33,998 nt of DNA from the NCBI RefSeq assembly GCF_001672775.1, contig NZ_LZKJ01000094.1, forward strand, positions 1 to 33,998, in the 5' to 3' direction. This stretch comes from Mycobacterium kyorinense (GTDB lineage Bacteria; Actinomycetota; Actinomycetes; Mycobacteriales; Mycobacteriaceae). Below are positions 24,960-33,551 of the stretch, in pieces. Made by a program: the position numbers and the translations under genes. Positions within the stretch are counted from its first letter, which is position 1, and every line of letters starts with the position of its first letter. The notes under the pieces were generated by a model. It saw only the letters and a list, made by a program, of their open reading frames with translations. It had not been told where the DNA came from and made no database searches.

Positions 24960-25674
24960 CCGGGCTGGCCGAGACGGGAACGAATCCGGCGCCCGGGCGG
25001 CCCTTGGCGGCGAGGTCGGCCAGCACCGCGTTGATCGACACCACCGTCGCCGGGGTGTGCAGCGGGATGTATTTGATGACGCAGGTCGGCAGGGCTTCGC
25101 TGAACGCGCCGTGGATCATGCCGACCAGCAGATTGTCGACGACGACCGGAGCCCCGGAGTCGCCCGGCTGCCCGCACACCTGCATGACGAGGGTGCCCGG
25201 GTCTTGGCCCGGTCCGAACACGACGCCGCAGGAGTTGCCGGTGGTGCGGCCCTGCTTGCAGGCGATCTGACCGGCCGCCGGATCGGGGCCGATGCCGTTG
25301 ATCACGAATCCGCCGAGATCGGCGACGGGGATCACCTTGGCCGGGTCGAACCGGATGACTGCGTAATCGAGAATGTCGTTGCCGGCCACCATGGTGCCCA
25401 ACGTGCCGCGATTCTGCGCGGCTTCGGCGGCGACCTGAGCGCCCGGACCACCACAATGCGCGGAGGTGAAACCGATCAGTGCGCCGGTGTTGTCGTTGCC
25501 GATACTGGTCAGCGTGCACAACGTGTCGCCGTCGATGACGATGCCGGCGCCGCCACCGATCGGCACCCTGTCGTCGGCCCCAGCGCTGGTGGCGCGTAGA
25601 CCCACGAGGCACACCAAGGCGGCAACCGCCGCCATCGCCCCTACACGCAGCAGCCGACAATGCGTTGTCTGCAA
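24952..25674 (-). CDS. Secreted chymotrypsin-family serine protease (Rv3668c ortholog)
   Basis: A 240-residue exported protease. The signal peptide is RLLRVGAMAAVAALVCLVGLRATSAGA (about residues 7-33), with cleavage probably after SAGA. The catalytic triad is in GFTSAHCGG (His), DILDYAVIRF (Asp) and CGQPGDSGAPVVV (Ser). Cysteines at CTLTS/SAHC and IACK/NSC could form two disulfides. I chose the TTG at 25674, preceded by AGGAG 7 bases upstream; the upstream frame to 25926 has no signal peptide logic. Its stop overlaps the end of the convergent acs gene. Substrate unknown. Confidence 0.85.
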   Translation of the reverse strand: MQTTHCRLLRVGAMAAVAALVCLVGLRATSAGADDRVPIGGGAGIVIDGDTLCTLTSIGNDNTGALIGFTSAHCGGPGAQVAAEAAQNRGTLGTMVAGNDILDYAVIRFDPAKVIPVADLGGFVINGIGPDPAAGQIACKQGRTTGNSCGVVFGPGQDPGTLVMQVCGQPGDSGAPVVVDNLLVGMIHGAFSEALPTCVIKYIPLHTPATVVSINAVLADLAAKGRPGAGFVPVSASPAT

Positions 25675-25833
25675 AGGGCTACTCCTGTCGCGGATCCGGA
25701 ACGGATGCGTCAGTCTAACGTGGCCGGGCCGGTGCAGCGGCTGTCCTGCCCTGACCATCTCGGTTGCGCTCGTCTGGCACCGGACCACATGGCAACATGA
25801 ACCGCGACAACAGCCAACCGGGAGGGACCGTCC

Positions 25834-26373
25834 GTGAGCAAGCCAGACCGCAAGAAGGCCGGTGGTAACGGTGGCAAGGACGGGGTGCCCAATACCCTCA
25901 CCACGATTCCGTTGACCGACCCGCATGCGCTGCCCGTCGAACCGTCGATCGGCGAGCTGGTCAAAGACGCCACCGCGCAGATGTCGACGCTGGTCCGCGC
26001 CGAAGTCGAACTGGCCCGCGCGGAGATCACCCGCGACGTCAAGAAGGGCCTGACCGGCAGCGTCTTCTTCATCTCCGCGCTGGTGGTGCTGTTCTACTCG
26101 ACGTTCTTTTTCTTCTTCTTCGTCGCCGAACTGCTCGATACCTGGCTATGGCGCTGGGTTGCGTTCCTGATCGTGTTCGGCGTCATGGTCGTCTTCACCG
26201 CCCTGCTGGCACTGCTTGGTTATTTGAAGGTCCGCCGCATCCGCGGACCGCAGCAGACCATCGAATCGGTCAAGGAGACCCGCGCCGCGTTCACCCCGGG
26301 TCACGACAAAGCCGACGGCGCGACGGGGCAGCTCACGCCGGGCGGCACCCCTGCCGACCCCTCAGGCTGGTAA
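25834..26373 (+). CDS. Actinobacterial holin-X-like membrane protein (Rv3669 ortholog)
   Basis: A 179-residue protein. The N-terminal cytoplasmic part contains a helix SIGELVKDATAQMSTLVRAEVELARAEITRDVKKG (residues ~44-78). Two membrane helices follow (VFFISALVVLFYSTFFFFFFVAELL and WVAFLIVFGVMVVFTALLALLGYL). A basic tail rich in Gly and Thr ends the protein. This is the phage-holin-superfamily III (holin-X) arrangement common in actinobacteria, of unknown function. The GTG at 25834 follows GGGAGGG. Its stop directly abuts the ephE start (TAAATGG), so the two are cotranscribed. Confidence 0.85.
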   Translation: MSKPDRKKAGGNGGKDGVPNTLTTIPLTDPHALPVEPSIGELVKDATAQMSTLVRAEVELARAEITRDVKKGLTGSVFFISALVVLFYSTFFFFFFVAELLDTWLWRWVAFLIVFGVMVVFTALLALLGYLKVRRIRGPQQTIESVKETRAAFTPGHDKADGATGQLTPGGTPADPSGW

Positions 26374-27339
26374 ATGGCAGCACCGGATCCGTCGGTCACC
26401 CGCATCGACGGGCCATGGCGCCATCTGGACGTACACGCCAACGGGATCCGCTTCCACGTCGTCGAGGCAGTCCCGGCTGACCGAGATGCGGCCACACCGC
26501 AGACGGCGCGGCCGCTGGTCATCATGTTGCACGGCTTCGGCTCGTTCTGGTTGTCCTGGCGTCATCAGCTGCGCGGCTTGACCGGCGTGCGCGCGGTCGC
26601 GGTGGATCTGCGCGGCTACGGCGGCAGCGACAAACCGCCCCGGGGCTACGACGGTTGGACGCTTGCCGGCGACACCGCCGGGTTGATCCGCGCGCTCGGG
26701 CATTCGTCGGCCACCCTGGTCGGCCACGCCGACGGCGGACTGGTGTGCTGGGCCACGTCGGTGCTGCACTCCCGGCTGGTGCGCGCGATCGCGGTGATCA
26801 GCTCGCCCCACCCCGCCGCGCTGCGTGCATCAGCGCTGACCTGCAAGGAGCAGGCTCGGGCGCTGCTGCCGTCGCTGCTGCGTTACCAGGTGCCGATGTG
26901 GCCTGAGCGATCGCTGACCCGGCACGGCGCCGCCGAGATCGAACACTTGGTGCACAGCCGTGCCAGCGCCAAATGGGTTGCATCCGAAGACTTTTCCGAA
27001 ACCATCGGCCACTTGCGGCAGGCGATCCAGATCCCGTCGGCGGCGCACTCCGCCCTGGAGTATCAGCGCTGGGCGGTACGCAGCCAGCTCCGTGACGAAG
27101 GCCGGCGGTTCATGAGGTCGATGAGCAGGGGCACAAACGTTCCGCTACTGCACATCCGCGGCGGCGCCGACCCCTACGTGTTAGCCGATCCGGTCGAGCG
27201 AACGCGGCGTTACGCTCCCCACGGCCGTTACGTAACGGTCTCCGGCGCAGGGCATTTCAGCCATGAAGAGGCGCCGCAGGAAGTCAACGGTCACCTGGCG
27301 GGGTTTTTGGAGCAGGTGTATCGCAACGGGCTCAGCTGA
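26374..27339 (+). CDS. ephE: EphE, alpha/beta-hydrolase (epoxide hydrolase family)
   Basis: A 321-residue alpha/beta hydrolase. The oxyanion motif HGFG is at residues 53-56. The nucleophile elbow is VGHADGG with Asp120, which is the epoxide-hydrolase type rather than a Ser esterase. The general base is His294 in GAGHFSHEEAP, and Asp in IRGGADPYV is a candidate acid. DLRGYGGSDKPP is also typical. It would open epoxides by an Asp ester intermediate; the substrate is unknown. It is translationally linked to the holin-like gene upstream and overlaps the end of the convergent marP by 8 bases. Confidence 0.88.
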   Translation: MAAPDPSVTRIDGPWRHLDVHANGIRFHVVEAVPADRDAATPQTARPLVIMLHGFGSFWLSWRHQLRGLTGVRAVAVDLRGYGGSDKPPRGYDGWTLAGDTAGLIRALGHSSATLVGHADGGLVCWATSVLHSRLVRAIAVISSPHPAALRASALTCKEQARALLPSLLRYQVPMWPERSLTRHGAAEIEHLVHSRASAKWVASEDFSETIGHLRQAIQIPSAAHSALEYQRWAVRSQLRDEGRRFMRSMSRGTNVPLLHIRGGADPYVLADPVERTRRYAPHGRYVTVSGAGHFSHEEAPQEVNGHLAGFLEQVYRNGLS

Positions 27340-28525
27340 CGCAGGCGCCGGTGGCCACCGGGGCGGTGTCGCCGATCTGGGCGAGCTGACTGCTCACCTC
27401 TTTGGCGGTCAGCACGAATCCGGTGTCGTTGTCGTCGACTGCGGCACCGAACACGACCCCGAGCACCTTGCCGTTCATGTCGATGAGTGGCCCACCCGAA
27501 TTACCTTGCTCCACAGTGGCTCTGACGGTGTACACCTCACGATTGACGGTGGCGTCGCGGTAGATGTCGGGGCCAGACAACTCGATGATCTCGCGGATCC
27601 GGGCCGGGGTCGCCACAAAGCCGCCGCCACCGGGGTAGCCCAGAACCAAGGCGTCGGTGCCACCCTTGGCCGGGGCGCTGGCGAAGGCCAGCGGGCCCGG
27701 CGGCAGATTCGGGACCGCCAAAATAGCGACGTCGATGGTGGGGTCGTAGGAGACCACGGTCGCGTCGTACGGGTTTCCGCTGACCTCCACTGTGACGTTG
27801 TTCGCGCCGGCCACCACGTGGGCGTTGGTCATCACCCGATCCGGCGACAGCACGAATCCGCTGCCCTCCAACACTTTCTGACAGCTGGGCGCGATGGCCC
27901 GGATCTTGACCACACTGGGCTCGGTGGCAGCCACCACCGGGTTGCCGGCCAGCCCCGCATCGGGCGTCGGGACCGCGACAACCGGGGTGCGGCCGAACGG
28001 CCCAAGTACTTGCGGAAGACCGGAGGTGTCCAGCAGCGACGACAGCCGCTTGGGCACCGTCTGCAGCCAGGGCGGTGCAACCTGGTTGACTTCAGCCAAC
28101 ACCCGTGAACCACGCACCGCAGCAGCGAGATTGGGCTGTCCCGACGACGATGTCAGCGGAGTGGCCAGCAGCCAGGCCGCGATGAGCACCACAACCAGTT
28201 GCACCGCCACGCCGATCATCGAGTCGAAGAAGCGGATGATGCGGCTGCGGATCGCCCCGCGCACCGCCCGGCCCAGCACGACACCGGCGACCTCGCCGAT
28301 GACCACCAGTCCGAGGATCAAAAACAGCGCAGCGAACAACTTGGCGCGCGGAGCCATGATGTAGCTGACGATGTGCGGGGCCAGCAGCACTCCGGCGACC
28401 GCGCCGAGCAGCACTCCGACAAACGACAGCAGTGAGCCCAAAGCGCCTGAGCGCCAACCGGAGATGGCCGCGACGAAGGCGATTGCCAGCACCGCGATGT
28501 CGATCCACTGTGACGGGGTCATCAT
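27332..28525 (-). CDS. marP: MarP, periplasmic serine protease for acid resistance
   Basis: A 397-residue protein. Four N-terminal membrane helices (residues ~8-125, CvpA-like) are followed by a linker and a chymotrypsin-like protease domain. The triad is His236 (VMTNAHVV), Asp265 (IDVAILAV) and Ser343 (QGNSGGPLI). Cys215 and Cys395 correspond to the redox-sensitive disulfide pair of M. tuberculosis MarP, which stabilises the active form. The protease is needed for acid resistance and cell-wall hydrolase processing in M. tuberculosis. The ATG at 28525 overlaps the TGA of the Nudix gene (ATGA). It is the last gene of the nth-trx-nudix-marP unit. Confidence 0.94.
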   Translation of the reverse strand: MMTPSQWIDIAVLAIAFVAAISGWRSGALGSLLSFVGVLLGAVAGVLLAPHIVSYIMAPRAKLFAALFLILGLVVIGEVAGVVLGRAVRGAIRSRIIRFFDSMIGVAVQLVVVLIAAWLLATPLTSSSGQPNLAAAVRGSRVLAEVNQVAPPWLQTVPKRLSSLLDTSGLPQVLGPFGRTPVVAVPTPDAGLAGNPVVAATEPSVVKIRAIAPSCQKVLEGSGFVLSPDRVMTNAHVVAGANNVTVEVSGNPYDATVVSYDPTIDVAILAVPNLPPGPLAFASAPAKGGTDALVLGYPGGGGFVATPARIREIIELSGPDIYRDATVNREVYTVRATVEQGNSGGPLIDMNGKVLGVVFGAAVDDNDTGFVLTAKEVSSQLAQIGDTAPVATGACVS

Positions 28526-29367
28526 GCACCACCCTCATCGCCGACCAGGGCCATCGCCTCGTCGAGTTCGCGGACATCACTGGTGTCCCACGGCTGCGCC
28601 CAGCCGGCGACATCCAGCATCGCCGAGATCACCTGACCAGTGAAACCCCACACCAGCATTTCGTTCAACAAGAATGCCGGGCCGGCGAAGCGCCGCTGCA
28701 GCGCGCTGCGGTACACCATCAGCCGGTTTTCCGGATTGACGAAAGCGCGCAGCGGGACTCGCGCGACGATTGCGGTTTCGGCCTCGTCGACCACTGCCAC
28801 CGGGCCGGGGTCGGGGGAATACGCCAGTACCGGGACGACATGAAAACCCGACGGCGCGATGAACGTTCGCTCCAGGGTCGCCAGTGGACGCAGCCGGCCG
28901 ACGTCGATTCCGGTTTCTTCGTGAGCTTCTCGCAGGGCGGTGGCCACCGGCCCGTCGTCTCCGGGATCGGCCGCGCCGCCGGGAAACGCGGCCTGGCCCG
29001 CGTGGTGCCGCAATGTCGAGGCCCGCACAGTGACCAACAGGTCGGCTTCGTCGGGAAACCTGTCGGCCGGACCGGATTCCGGGCCCGAGAACAGCACCAG
29101 CACCGCGGCTTCGCGCCCGTCACCGCGCAACGCCGCCGTCGCCTTCGCGGCGGTGACCAGCGCAAGGACATCGGCGGGCAGCCGGCGCCGGAAGGCCTCC
29201 GGCACCTCACCGACATTGTCGACCAGTGGGCGCAGCCACGGCGGCCCGAGCTCGGGTGTGAGCGGAACCGCAGCGCTCACCGGCGCCTCCCTGGTGTGGT
29301 CCAATTGCCCGGCTCGGCCCCGCCAGCGGGGGGACCCCCGCGTCACGGCGCCAGCCTGGCTCATCAT
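28522..29367 (-). CDS. Nudix hydrolase, CoA pyrophosphatase type (Rv3672c ortholog)
   Basis: A 281-residue enzyme. The NuCoA signature reads LLVTVRASTLRHHAGQAAFPGG and runs directly into the Nudix box GGAADPGDDGPVATALREAHEETGI, with the metal-binding REAHEE. Such enzymes cleave CoA and derivatives into 3',5'-ADP and phosphopantetheine products. The ATG at 29367 overlaps the thioredoxin-like TGA (ATGA), but residues 6-29 are poor in family character and contain a hairpin in the DNA (29326-29341). A GTG at 29280 would start right before the conserved part and is a real alternative. It overlaps marP by 4 bases. Confidence 0.88.
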   Translation of the reverse strand: MMSQAGAVTRGSPRWRGRAGQLDHTREAPVSAAVPLTPELGPPWLRPLVDNVGEVPEAFRRRLPADVLALVTAAKATAALRGDGREAAVLVLFSGPESGPADRFPDEADLLVTVRASTLRHHAGQAAFPGGAADPGDDGPVATALREAHEETGIDVGRLRPLATLERTFIAPSGFHVVPVLAYSPDPGPVAVVDEAETAIVARVPLRAFVNPENRLMVYRSALQRRFAGPAFLLNEMLVWGFTGQVISAMLDVAGWAQPWDTSDVRELDEAMALVGDEGGA

Positions 29368-30002
29368 GCATGATCTCCGACCGCAGCCGCGATTTCGTCG
29401 GCGGTGGCGAAAGCCCGCGGCAAGCTCTGGGCAACGCTACCGTCCGCGGCCAGCACCACCGTCGCGGGCATCACATTCGGCACCCGCAACGCGGCCGCGA
29501 TCCGCCGTCGGCCGTCCTGCAGAGTCGGCAACCGCACACCCAACTCCGCCAGCCGCAGCAAGGCCGCCGTTTCGTTCTCGTCCTGGTGCACGGTTATCAC
29601 CGTTACCGCCGACCCGACCCGGCGCTGATATTCGGCCATCGCGGGCAGCTCGGCCTTACACGGCTCGCACCAATACGCCCACAGGTTCAGCACCACCCGG
29701 CGGCCGGCCAGCGCGCGGCCGACATCGACGGCCGAGCCGTCGGCCGCGCATTCCACGGTGACATCGCGCAGCGCCGGCGGTCCGGCGTTGTCACCGGCGG
29801 GCGGACACGGGGGCAGGTCGGCGCGTTGCCGCGGTCCGGCCAGTGCCGCGGGGGTGTCGGCGTCGCGGTGTTCGCGACTCGGGCCGCTCGTCGACGGGGC
29901 CGGCGAGCTATCGCGGTAGTCGCGCAGTTCGGCGACCAACGCGGCCAGCAGCGCCGCGACCACCACGAGGATCGCGACGGTCCAGCGGGTCCGGGCGGTC
30001 AT
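29364..30002 (-). CDS. Membrane-anchored thioredoxin-like protein (Rv3673c ortholog)
   Basis: A 212-residue TlpA/ResA-like protein. One N-terminal membrane helix (WTVAILVVVAALLAALVAEL, residues ~6-25) is followed by a Pro/Ala-rich linker and a thioredoxin domain. The active site is LWAYWCEPCKAELPAM, with the redox pair in WCEPC. VPNVMPATVVLAADG carries the cis-proline region. Two cysteines outside the active site occur in DLPPCPP and VTVECAAD. It probably reduces disulfides on the outer face of the membrane; context next to marP, whose disulfide matters, is suggestive only. The ATG at 30002 is 23 bases after the nth stop. Confidence 0.87.
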   Translation of the reverse strand: MTARTRWTVAILVVVAALLAALVAELRDYRDSSPAPSTSGPSREHRDADTPAALAGPRQRADLPPCPPAGDNAGPPALRDVTVECAADGSAVDVGRALAGRRVVLNLWAYWCEPCKAELPAMAEYQRRVGSAVTVITVHQDENETAALLRLAELGVRLPTLQDGRRRIAAALRVPNVMPATVVLAADGSVAQSLPRAFATADEIAAAVGDHA

Positions 30003-30025
30003 GACGGCTTTGTGATGTGACGGGC

Positions 30026-30811
30026 CTATAACCCGGCCAAGGCCAGCAGATGCTCGGTTTCCGGTCCCTGCACCAGCGGCGCCGCGATTAGCGGGTCGGT
30101 CGGACCGGTCCCGAACGACGGACAGTCCTTGGCCAGCACGCATACACCGCAGGCCGGTTTGCGGGCGTGGCACACCCGGCGGCCGTGGAAGATCACCCGG
30201 TGGCTGAGCAGCGTCCATTCGTCGCGCTCGATCAGTTCGCCGACAGCGTGCTCGATCTTCACCGGGTCTTCCTCAGCAGTCCACCGCCACCGCCCGACCA
30301 GCCGTTTGAAGTGTGTGTCGACGGTGATCCCAGGGATATCGAAGGCATTGCCGAGGATGACGTTGGCGGTTTTGCGCCCCACCCCGGGCAGCGTGACCAG
30401 CTCGGCCATGGTGGCCGGCACCTCGCCGGCGAACCGCTCGACCAGCGCCTGCCCCAGACCGATCAACGATGCCGTCTTGTTGCGGTAGAAGCCGGTGGGG
30501 CGGATCAGCTCCTCGAGTTCGGTGCGATCAGCGCGGGCGTAGTCAAGCGCAGTCTGGTACCGGGCGAACAACGCCGGCGTGGTCAGGTTGACCCGTTTGT
30601 CGGTGCTCTGCGCCGAGAGGATGGTCGCTACCGTCAGTTCCAGCGGCGTCGTGAAGTCCAGCTCGCAATAGACATGTGGAAAAGCTTGGGCCAGCTTGCG
30701 ATTCATCCGGCGCGCGCGTCGAACCAAACCCAAGCGAGTCTCCGCCGCCCACCGCCGGTCCGGGGCGGCGGAGGCCGCCGCAGTGCCGCGTGCGGGCTTG
30801 CCCACTGTCAC
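30026..30811 (-). CDS. nth: Endonuclease III (DNA glycosylase/AP lyase)
   Basis: A 261-residue base-excision repair enzyme. The helix-hairpin-helix [14 protein letters not shown] carries catalytic Lys147, and catalytic Asp165 is in VDTHFKR. The 4Fe-4S cluster ligands follow the family spacing, Cys214, Cys221, Cys224 and Cys230 ([17 protein letters not shown]). [10 protein letters not shown] is the usual N-terminal motif. It removes oxidised pyrimidines and nicks AP sites. The GTG at 30811 is used as start, giving a slightly longer N-terminus than the M. tuberculosis protein. It is divergent from the small membrane protein gene and first in the unit that ends with marP. Confidence 0.95.
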   Translation of the reverse strand: MTVGKPARGTAAASAAPDRRWAAETRLGLVRRARRMNRKLAQAFPHVYCELDFTTPLELTVATILSAQSTDKRVNLTTPALFARYQTALDYARADRTELEELIRPTGFYRNKTASLIGLGQALVERFAGEVPATMAELVTLPGVGRKTANVILGNAFDIPGITVDTHFKRLVGRWRWTAEEDPVKIEHAVGELIERDEWTLLSHRVIFHGRRVCHARKPACGVCVLAKDCPSFGTGPTDPLIAAPLVQGPETEHLLALAGL

Positions 30812-30888
30812 GTCCGACAGAGTACTTGGGGGAATATCCAGTCAATTCGTGATCCCGATGAGACCTTTGCCGTGTTTACTTGCTCCTT

Positions 30889-31230
30889 GTGTCGTGGTTG
30901 CTAGTGGCCTTCATCCCGGGGTTGCTGATGTTAGCGACGTTCGGCTTGCAACGCCTGGAATCGGGTTTGGTCGACGACACGCTCACCGCCCGCGACGTCG
31001 CGGAGTTTCTCGAGCAGGCTGACGCCGCCGACATGGGCACGCTGGCCCGCGAAGGCATGCCCGAGGCGCTCGACGGCCTGCACCGCCGGCGTGGTGAGCG
31101 CGTCGACGATCCGGGCCGCGGGTACAGCGGCGCCGACTATGCCGTCGGCCCGTCCGCAAACCCCGGCCGCCATCGGCATTCCCGGGCGAATCGGCAATTT
31201 GAGCCGCCCCGACATGCCAATCGTGTGTAG
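30889..31230 (+). CDS. Small membrane protein (Rv3675 ortholog)
   Basis: A 113-residue protein with one N-terminal hydrophobic segment (SWLLVAFIPGLLMLATFGLQRLE, residues ~2-24). A soluble helical part follows (ARDVAEFLEQADAADMGTLAREGMPEALD), then a His/Arg/Gly-rich tail. The family appears confined to mycobacteria; no function is known. I chose the GTG at 30889 because the protein then begins at the conserved hydrophobic segment; the TTG at 30880 is also in frame. No clear ribosome-binding site is visible, so it may be leaderless. It is divergent from nth and upstream of crp on the same strand. Confidence 0.75.
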   Translation: MSWLLVAFIPGLLMLATFGLQRLESGLVDDTLTARDVAEFLEQADAADMGTLAREGMPEALDGLHRRRGERVDDPGRGYSGADYAVGPSANPGRHRHSRANRQFEPPRHANRV

Positions 31231-31355
31231 CGTTGGCACGTCGAGTTAACGGCTGGCCTCTAGACTCATGTCACTAACCGCATAAGTTGGTACAGCGCCA
31301 GGGTGCGAGTCGGGCGCTCGCGCGTAACACGAAATTCAAACAGCTAAGGGGCAAC

Positions 31356-32030
31356 GTGGACGAGATCCTGGCGAGGGCCGGAATCTTCCAGGGGGTTGAG
31401 CCCAGCGCCGTCGCAGCGCTGACCAAGCAATTGCAGCCCGTCGATTTCCCCCGCGGACACACCGTTTTCGCGGAAGGAGAGCCGGGCGACCGGCTGTACA
31501 TCATCGTTGCCGGGAAGGTCAAGATCGGCCGCCGGTCCCCCGACGGCAGGGAGAACCTGCTGACCATCATGGGCCCGTCCGACATGTTCGGCGAGCTTTC
31601 GATCTTCGACCCGGGGCCACGGACCTCCAGCGCGACGACGATCACCGAGGTGCGGGCGGTGTCGATGGACCGCGACGCGCTGCGGGCCTGGATCGCCGAT
31701 CGTCCTGAAATCGCCGAGCAGCTGCTGCGGGTACTGGCCCGCCGGTTGCGCCGCACCAACAACAACCTCGCCGACCTCATCTTCACCGACGTGCCGGGCC
31801 GGGTCGCCAAGCAGCTGCTGCAGCTCGCTCAGCGGTTCGGCACCCAGGAAGGTGGCGCGATGCGTGTCACCCACGACCTGACCCAGGAGGAAATCGCTCA
31901 GCTGGTCGGCGCGTCACGCGAAACGGTGAACAAGGCGCTCGCCGATTTCGCCCACCGGGGCTGGATTCGCCTGGAGGGCAAGAGCGTGTTGATCTCCGAC
32001 TCGGAGCGATTGGCCCGGCGCGCACGGTAG
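31356..32030 (+). CDS. crp: CRP/FNR-family cAMP receptor protein
   Basis: A 224-residue regulator, the same length as M. tuberculosis Rv3676. The cyclic-nucleotide domain shows [30 protein letters not shown] and [21 protein letters not shown], which includes the cAMP phosphate-binding region. The C-terminal HTH is [29 protein letters not shown]. It binds TGTGA-N6-TCACA sites and responds to cAMP. A near-perfect site lies in the Ms1 promoter of this window (16889-16904). The GTG at 31356 follows AAGGGG. The 125 bases upstream are intergenic; I see no CRP site there. A strong terminator follows at 32041-32100. Confidence 0.95.
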   Translation: MDEILARAGIFQGVEPSAVAALTKQLQPVDFPRGHTVFAEGEPGDRLYIIVAGKVKIGRRSPDGRENLLTIMGPSDMFGELSIFDPGPRTSSATTITEVRAVSMDRDALRAWIADRPEIAEQLLRVLARRLRRTNNNLADLIFTDVPGRVAKQLLQLAQRFGTQEGGAMRVTHDLTQEEIAQLVGASRETVNKALADFAHRGWIRLEGKSVLISDSERLARRAR

Positions 32031-32040
32031 TTCCGCCTCC

Positions 32041-32100
32041 GCGAAGCAGAAGCCAGGGCTGTGGTTGGGCCCAAAACCACGACCGTAGCTTCTGCCTCGC
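32041..32100. terminator. Bidirectional terminator between crp and the beta-lactamase-fold gene
   Basis: GCAGAAGC (32046-32053) pairs with GCTTCTGC (32088-32095). An inner stem GTGGTT/AACCAC (32061-32080) closes the loop, and GCG/CGC (32041-32043 / 32098-32100) flanks it. It sits between two convergent genes, 11 bases from the crp stop and 10 bases from the other stop. Confidence 0.8.
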
Positions 32101-32109
32101 GACAAGTCG

Positions 32110-32883
32110 CTAACGACGCAGATAGTCCAGCTGCGCCTGTACCGACCACTCGGCGACGTCCCAGAGTTCCTGGTCGACGTCGACGTAGACGTGTTCGACG
32201 ACCTGACGCAGCGTGGCGTCGTCGCCGAGCACTTGCAGCGCCGCCCGGATCTGTTCCAAGCGCTCTTCTCGGTGGGCGAGATATTCCTCGGCGACTGCCG
32301 CCAGGTCAGGCAGATCCGGCCCGTGGCCGGGCAGCACGGTGCGGGCGCCCAGGCCTTGTAGCCGCCGCAGCGAGTCGAGGTAGTCGGCCAGGTTGCCGTC
32401 TTCCTTGTCGATGACGGTGGTACCGCGGCCCAGCACCGTGTCCGCGGTGAGCACCGCGTCCTCGAGGACAAACGACACCGAGTCGGCGGTGTGCCCCGGC
32501 GTTGCCATGACCTTGATCGTCACGCCCGCAGCGTCGATCACCTCGCCGTCAACCAGGTGACCGCCGAGGCCGCGCAGGAATCCGCTGCCGACTGAGCGCA
32601 CCGTCGCTCCGGTTGCCTCGACCAACTTGTCGATGCCGTCGGTGTGGTCGCCGTGCCGGTGGCTGATCAGGACCAGCGCAATCCGGCCGAGCCCCGCGAC
32701 CCGGTCGATGTGCTCGTCGTCATCGGGTCCCGGATCGACGACCACCAACTCGTCGCTGCGCGGGCCGCGCAGCACCCAAGTGTTGGTGCCCTCCAGCGTC
32801 ATCTTGCCGGGGTTGTCGGCCAACAGCACCGACGCCGTGTCGGTGACCGGCCGCAATTGTCCGTATGCGGGGTGGGCCAACAA
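32110..32883 (-). CDS. Metallo-beta-lactamase-fold hydrolase (Rv3677c ortholog)
   Basis: A 257-residue MBL-fold hydrolase. The zinc motif HRHGDHTDG (H-x-H-x-D-H) lies near residue 80. Other metal ligands are in VMATPGHTADSVSF and TVLPGHGPDLPDL. NTWVLRGPRSDELVVVDPGP is the typical first-strand region. The RNase Z/LACTB2-like family contains nucleic-acid and thioester hydrolases; the substrate here is unknown. The TTG at 32883 is the likely start, overlapping close to the RidA stop with AGG upstream; longer frames run back into ridA. It is last in the DUF4177-ridA-MBL unit. Confidence 0.86.
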   Translation of the reverse strand: MLAHPAYGQLRPVTDTASVLLADNPGKMTLEGTNTWVLRGPRSDELVVVDPGPDDDEHIDRVAGLGRIALVLISHRHGDHTDGIDKLVEATGATVRSVGSGFLRGLGGHLVDGEVIDAAGVTIKVMATPGHTADSVSFVLEDAVLTADTVLGRGTTVIDKEDGNLADYLDSLRRLQGLGARTVLPGHGPDLPDLAAVAEEYLAHREERLEQIRAALQVLGDDATLRQVVEHVYVDVDQELWDVAEWSVQAQLDYLRR

Positions 32884-32887
32884 GTCG

Positions 32888-33343
32888 CTACCCGACCTGC
32901 ACCACCAACTCGACTTCCACTGGCGCATTCAACGGCAGCTCGGAAACACCGACCGCCGACCGGGCATGCGCGCCGCGGTCCTCGAACACCTCGCCAAGCA
33001 GATCCGACGCACCGTTGACGACACCGGGTTGGCCGTTGAACCCAGGCGCAGAGGCGACGAACCCGACCACCTTGACGACCTGGGTCACCGAGTCGATGCC
33101 CACCAGGGCATCCACCGCGGCCAGCGCGTTGAGTGCGCAGATCCGCGCCAGCTCCTTGCCGTCCTCGGGGCTGACGTCGACGCCGACCTTGCCGGTCTGC
33201 GTCAGCTTGCCGGCCTGCATGGGCAGCTGGCCCGAGGTGTAGACCAGGTTGCCGGTACGCACCGCCGGTACATAGGAGGCCAGCGGCTTCACTACTTCGG
33301 GCAGCTCGATACCCAGTTGTCCGAGCCGGGCCGAGGCGCTCAC
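32888..33343 (-). CDS. RidA/YjgF family enamine/imine deaminase (Rv3678c ortholog)
   Basis: A 151-residue protein of the RidA family. LVYTSGQLPMQAGKLTQTGKVGVDVSPEDGKELARICALNALAAVDALVG is the central region, here in overview. The C-terminal part contains GASDLLGEVFEDRGAHARSAVGVSELPLNAPVEVELVVQVG, with the conserved RSAVGV and LP-x-x-APVE motifs. RidA trimers hydrolyse reactive 2-aminoacrylate and imines. The long-form subfamily member here lacks nothing visible. The GTG at 33343 overlaps the DUF4177 TGA (GTGA). It is between the DUF4177 gene and the MBL-fold gene. Confidence 0.9.
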   Translation of the reverse strand: MSASARLGQLGIELPEVVKPLASYVPAVRTGNLVYTSGQLPMQAGKLTQTGKVGVDVSPEDGKELARICALNALAAVDALVGIDSVTQVVKVVGFVASAPGFNGQPGVVNGASDLLGEVFEDRGAHARSAVGVSELPLNAPVEVELVVQVG

Positions 33344-33501
33344 TTCGGGCGTTTCAGGTATGCGACGTGTTGCTCACCGGTCGGTCCGGGCAGCACCGAC
33401 ACCAACTCCCAGCCGTCGGCGCCCCACTGGTCCAGGATCTGTTTGGTGGCGTGCGTCAGCAGCGGGACGGTCGCGTACTCCCAGGCGGTCGGTTGGGTCA
33501 T
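33340..33501 (-). CDS. DUF4177-family small protein (Rv3678A ortholog)
   Basis: A 53-residue protein starting TQPTAWEYATVPLLTHATKQ after Met and continuing ILDQWGADGWELVSVLPGP, the DUF4177 signature of a Trp-Glu-Tyr strand and a GADGWELV helix-strand. It ends HVAYLKRPK. Its TGA overlaps the ridA GTG, so the pair is translationally coupled. The gene is divergent from the ArsA-like ATPase across 50 bases. No function is known for the family. Confidence 0.85.
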   Translation of the reverse strand: MTQPTAWEYATVPLLTHATKQILDQWGADGWELVSVLPGPTGEQHVAYLKRPK

Positions 33502-33551
33502 AGCCTGAGCTTATCGGTCGGGTGACAACGCCTGTTGGTTAGCATGCTTTG

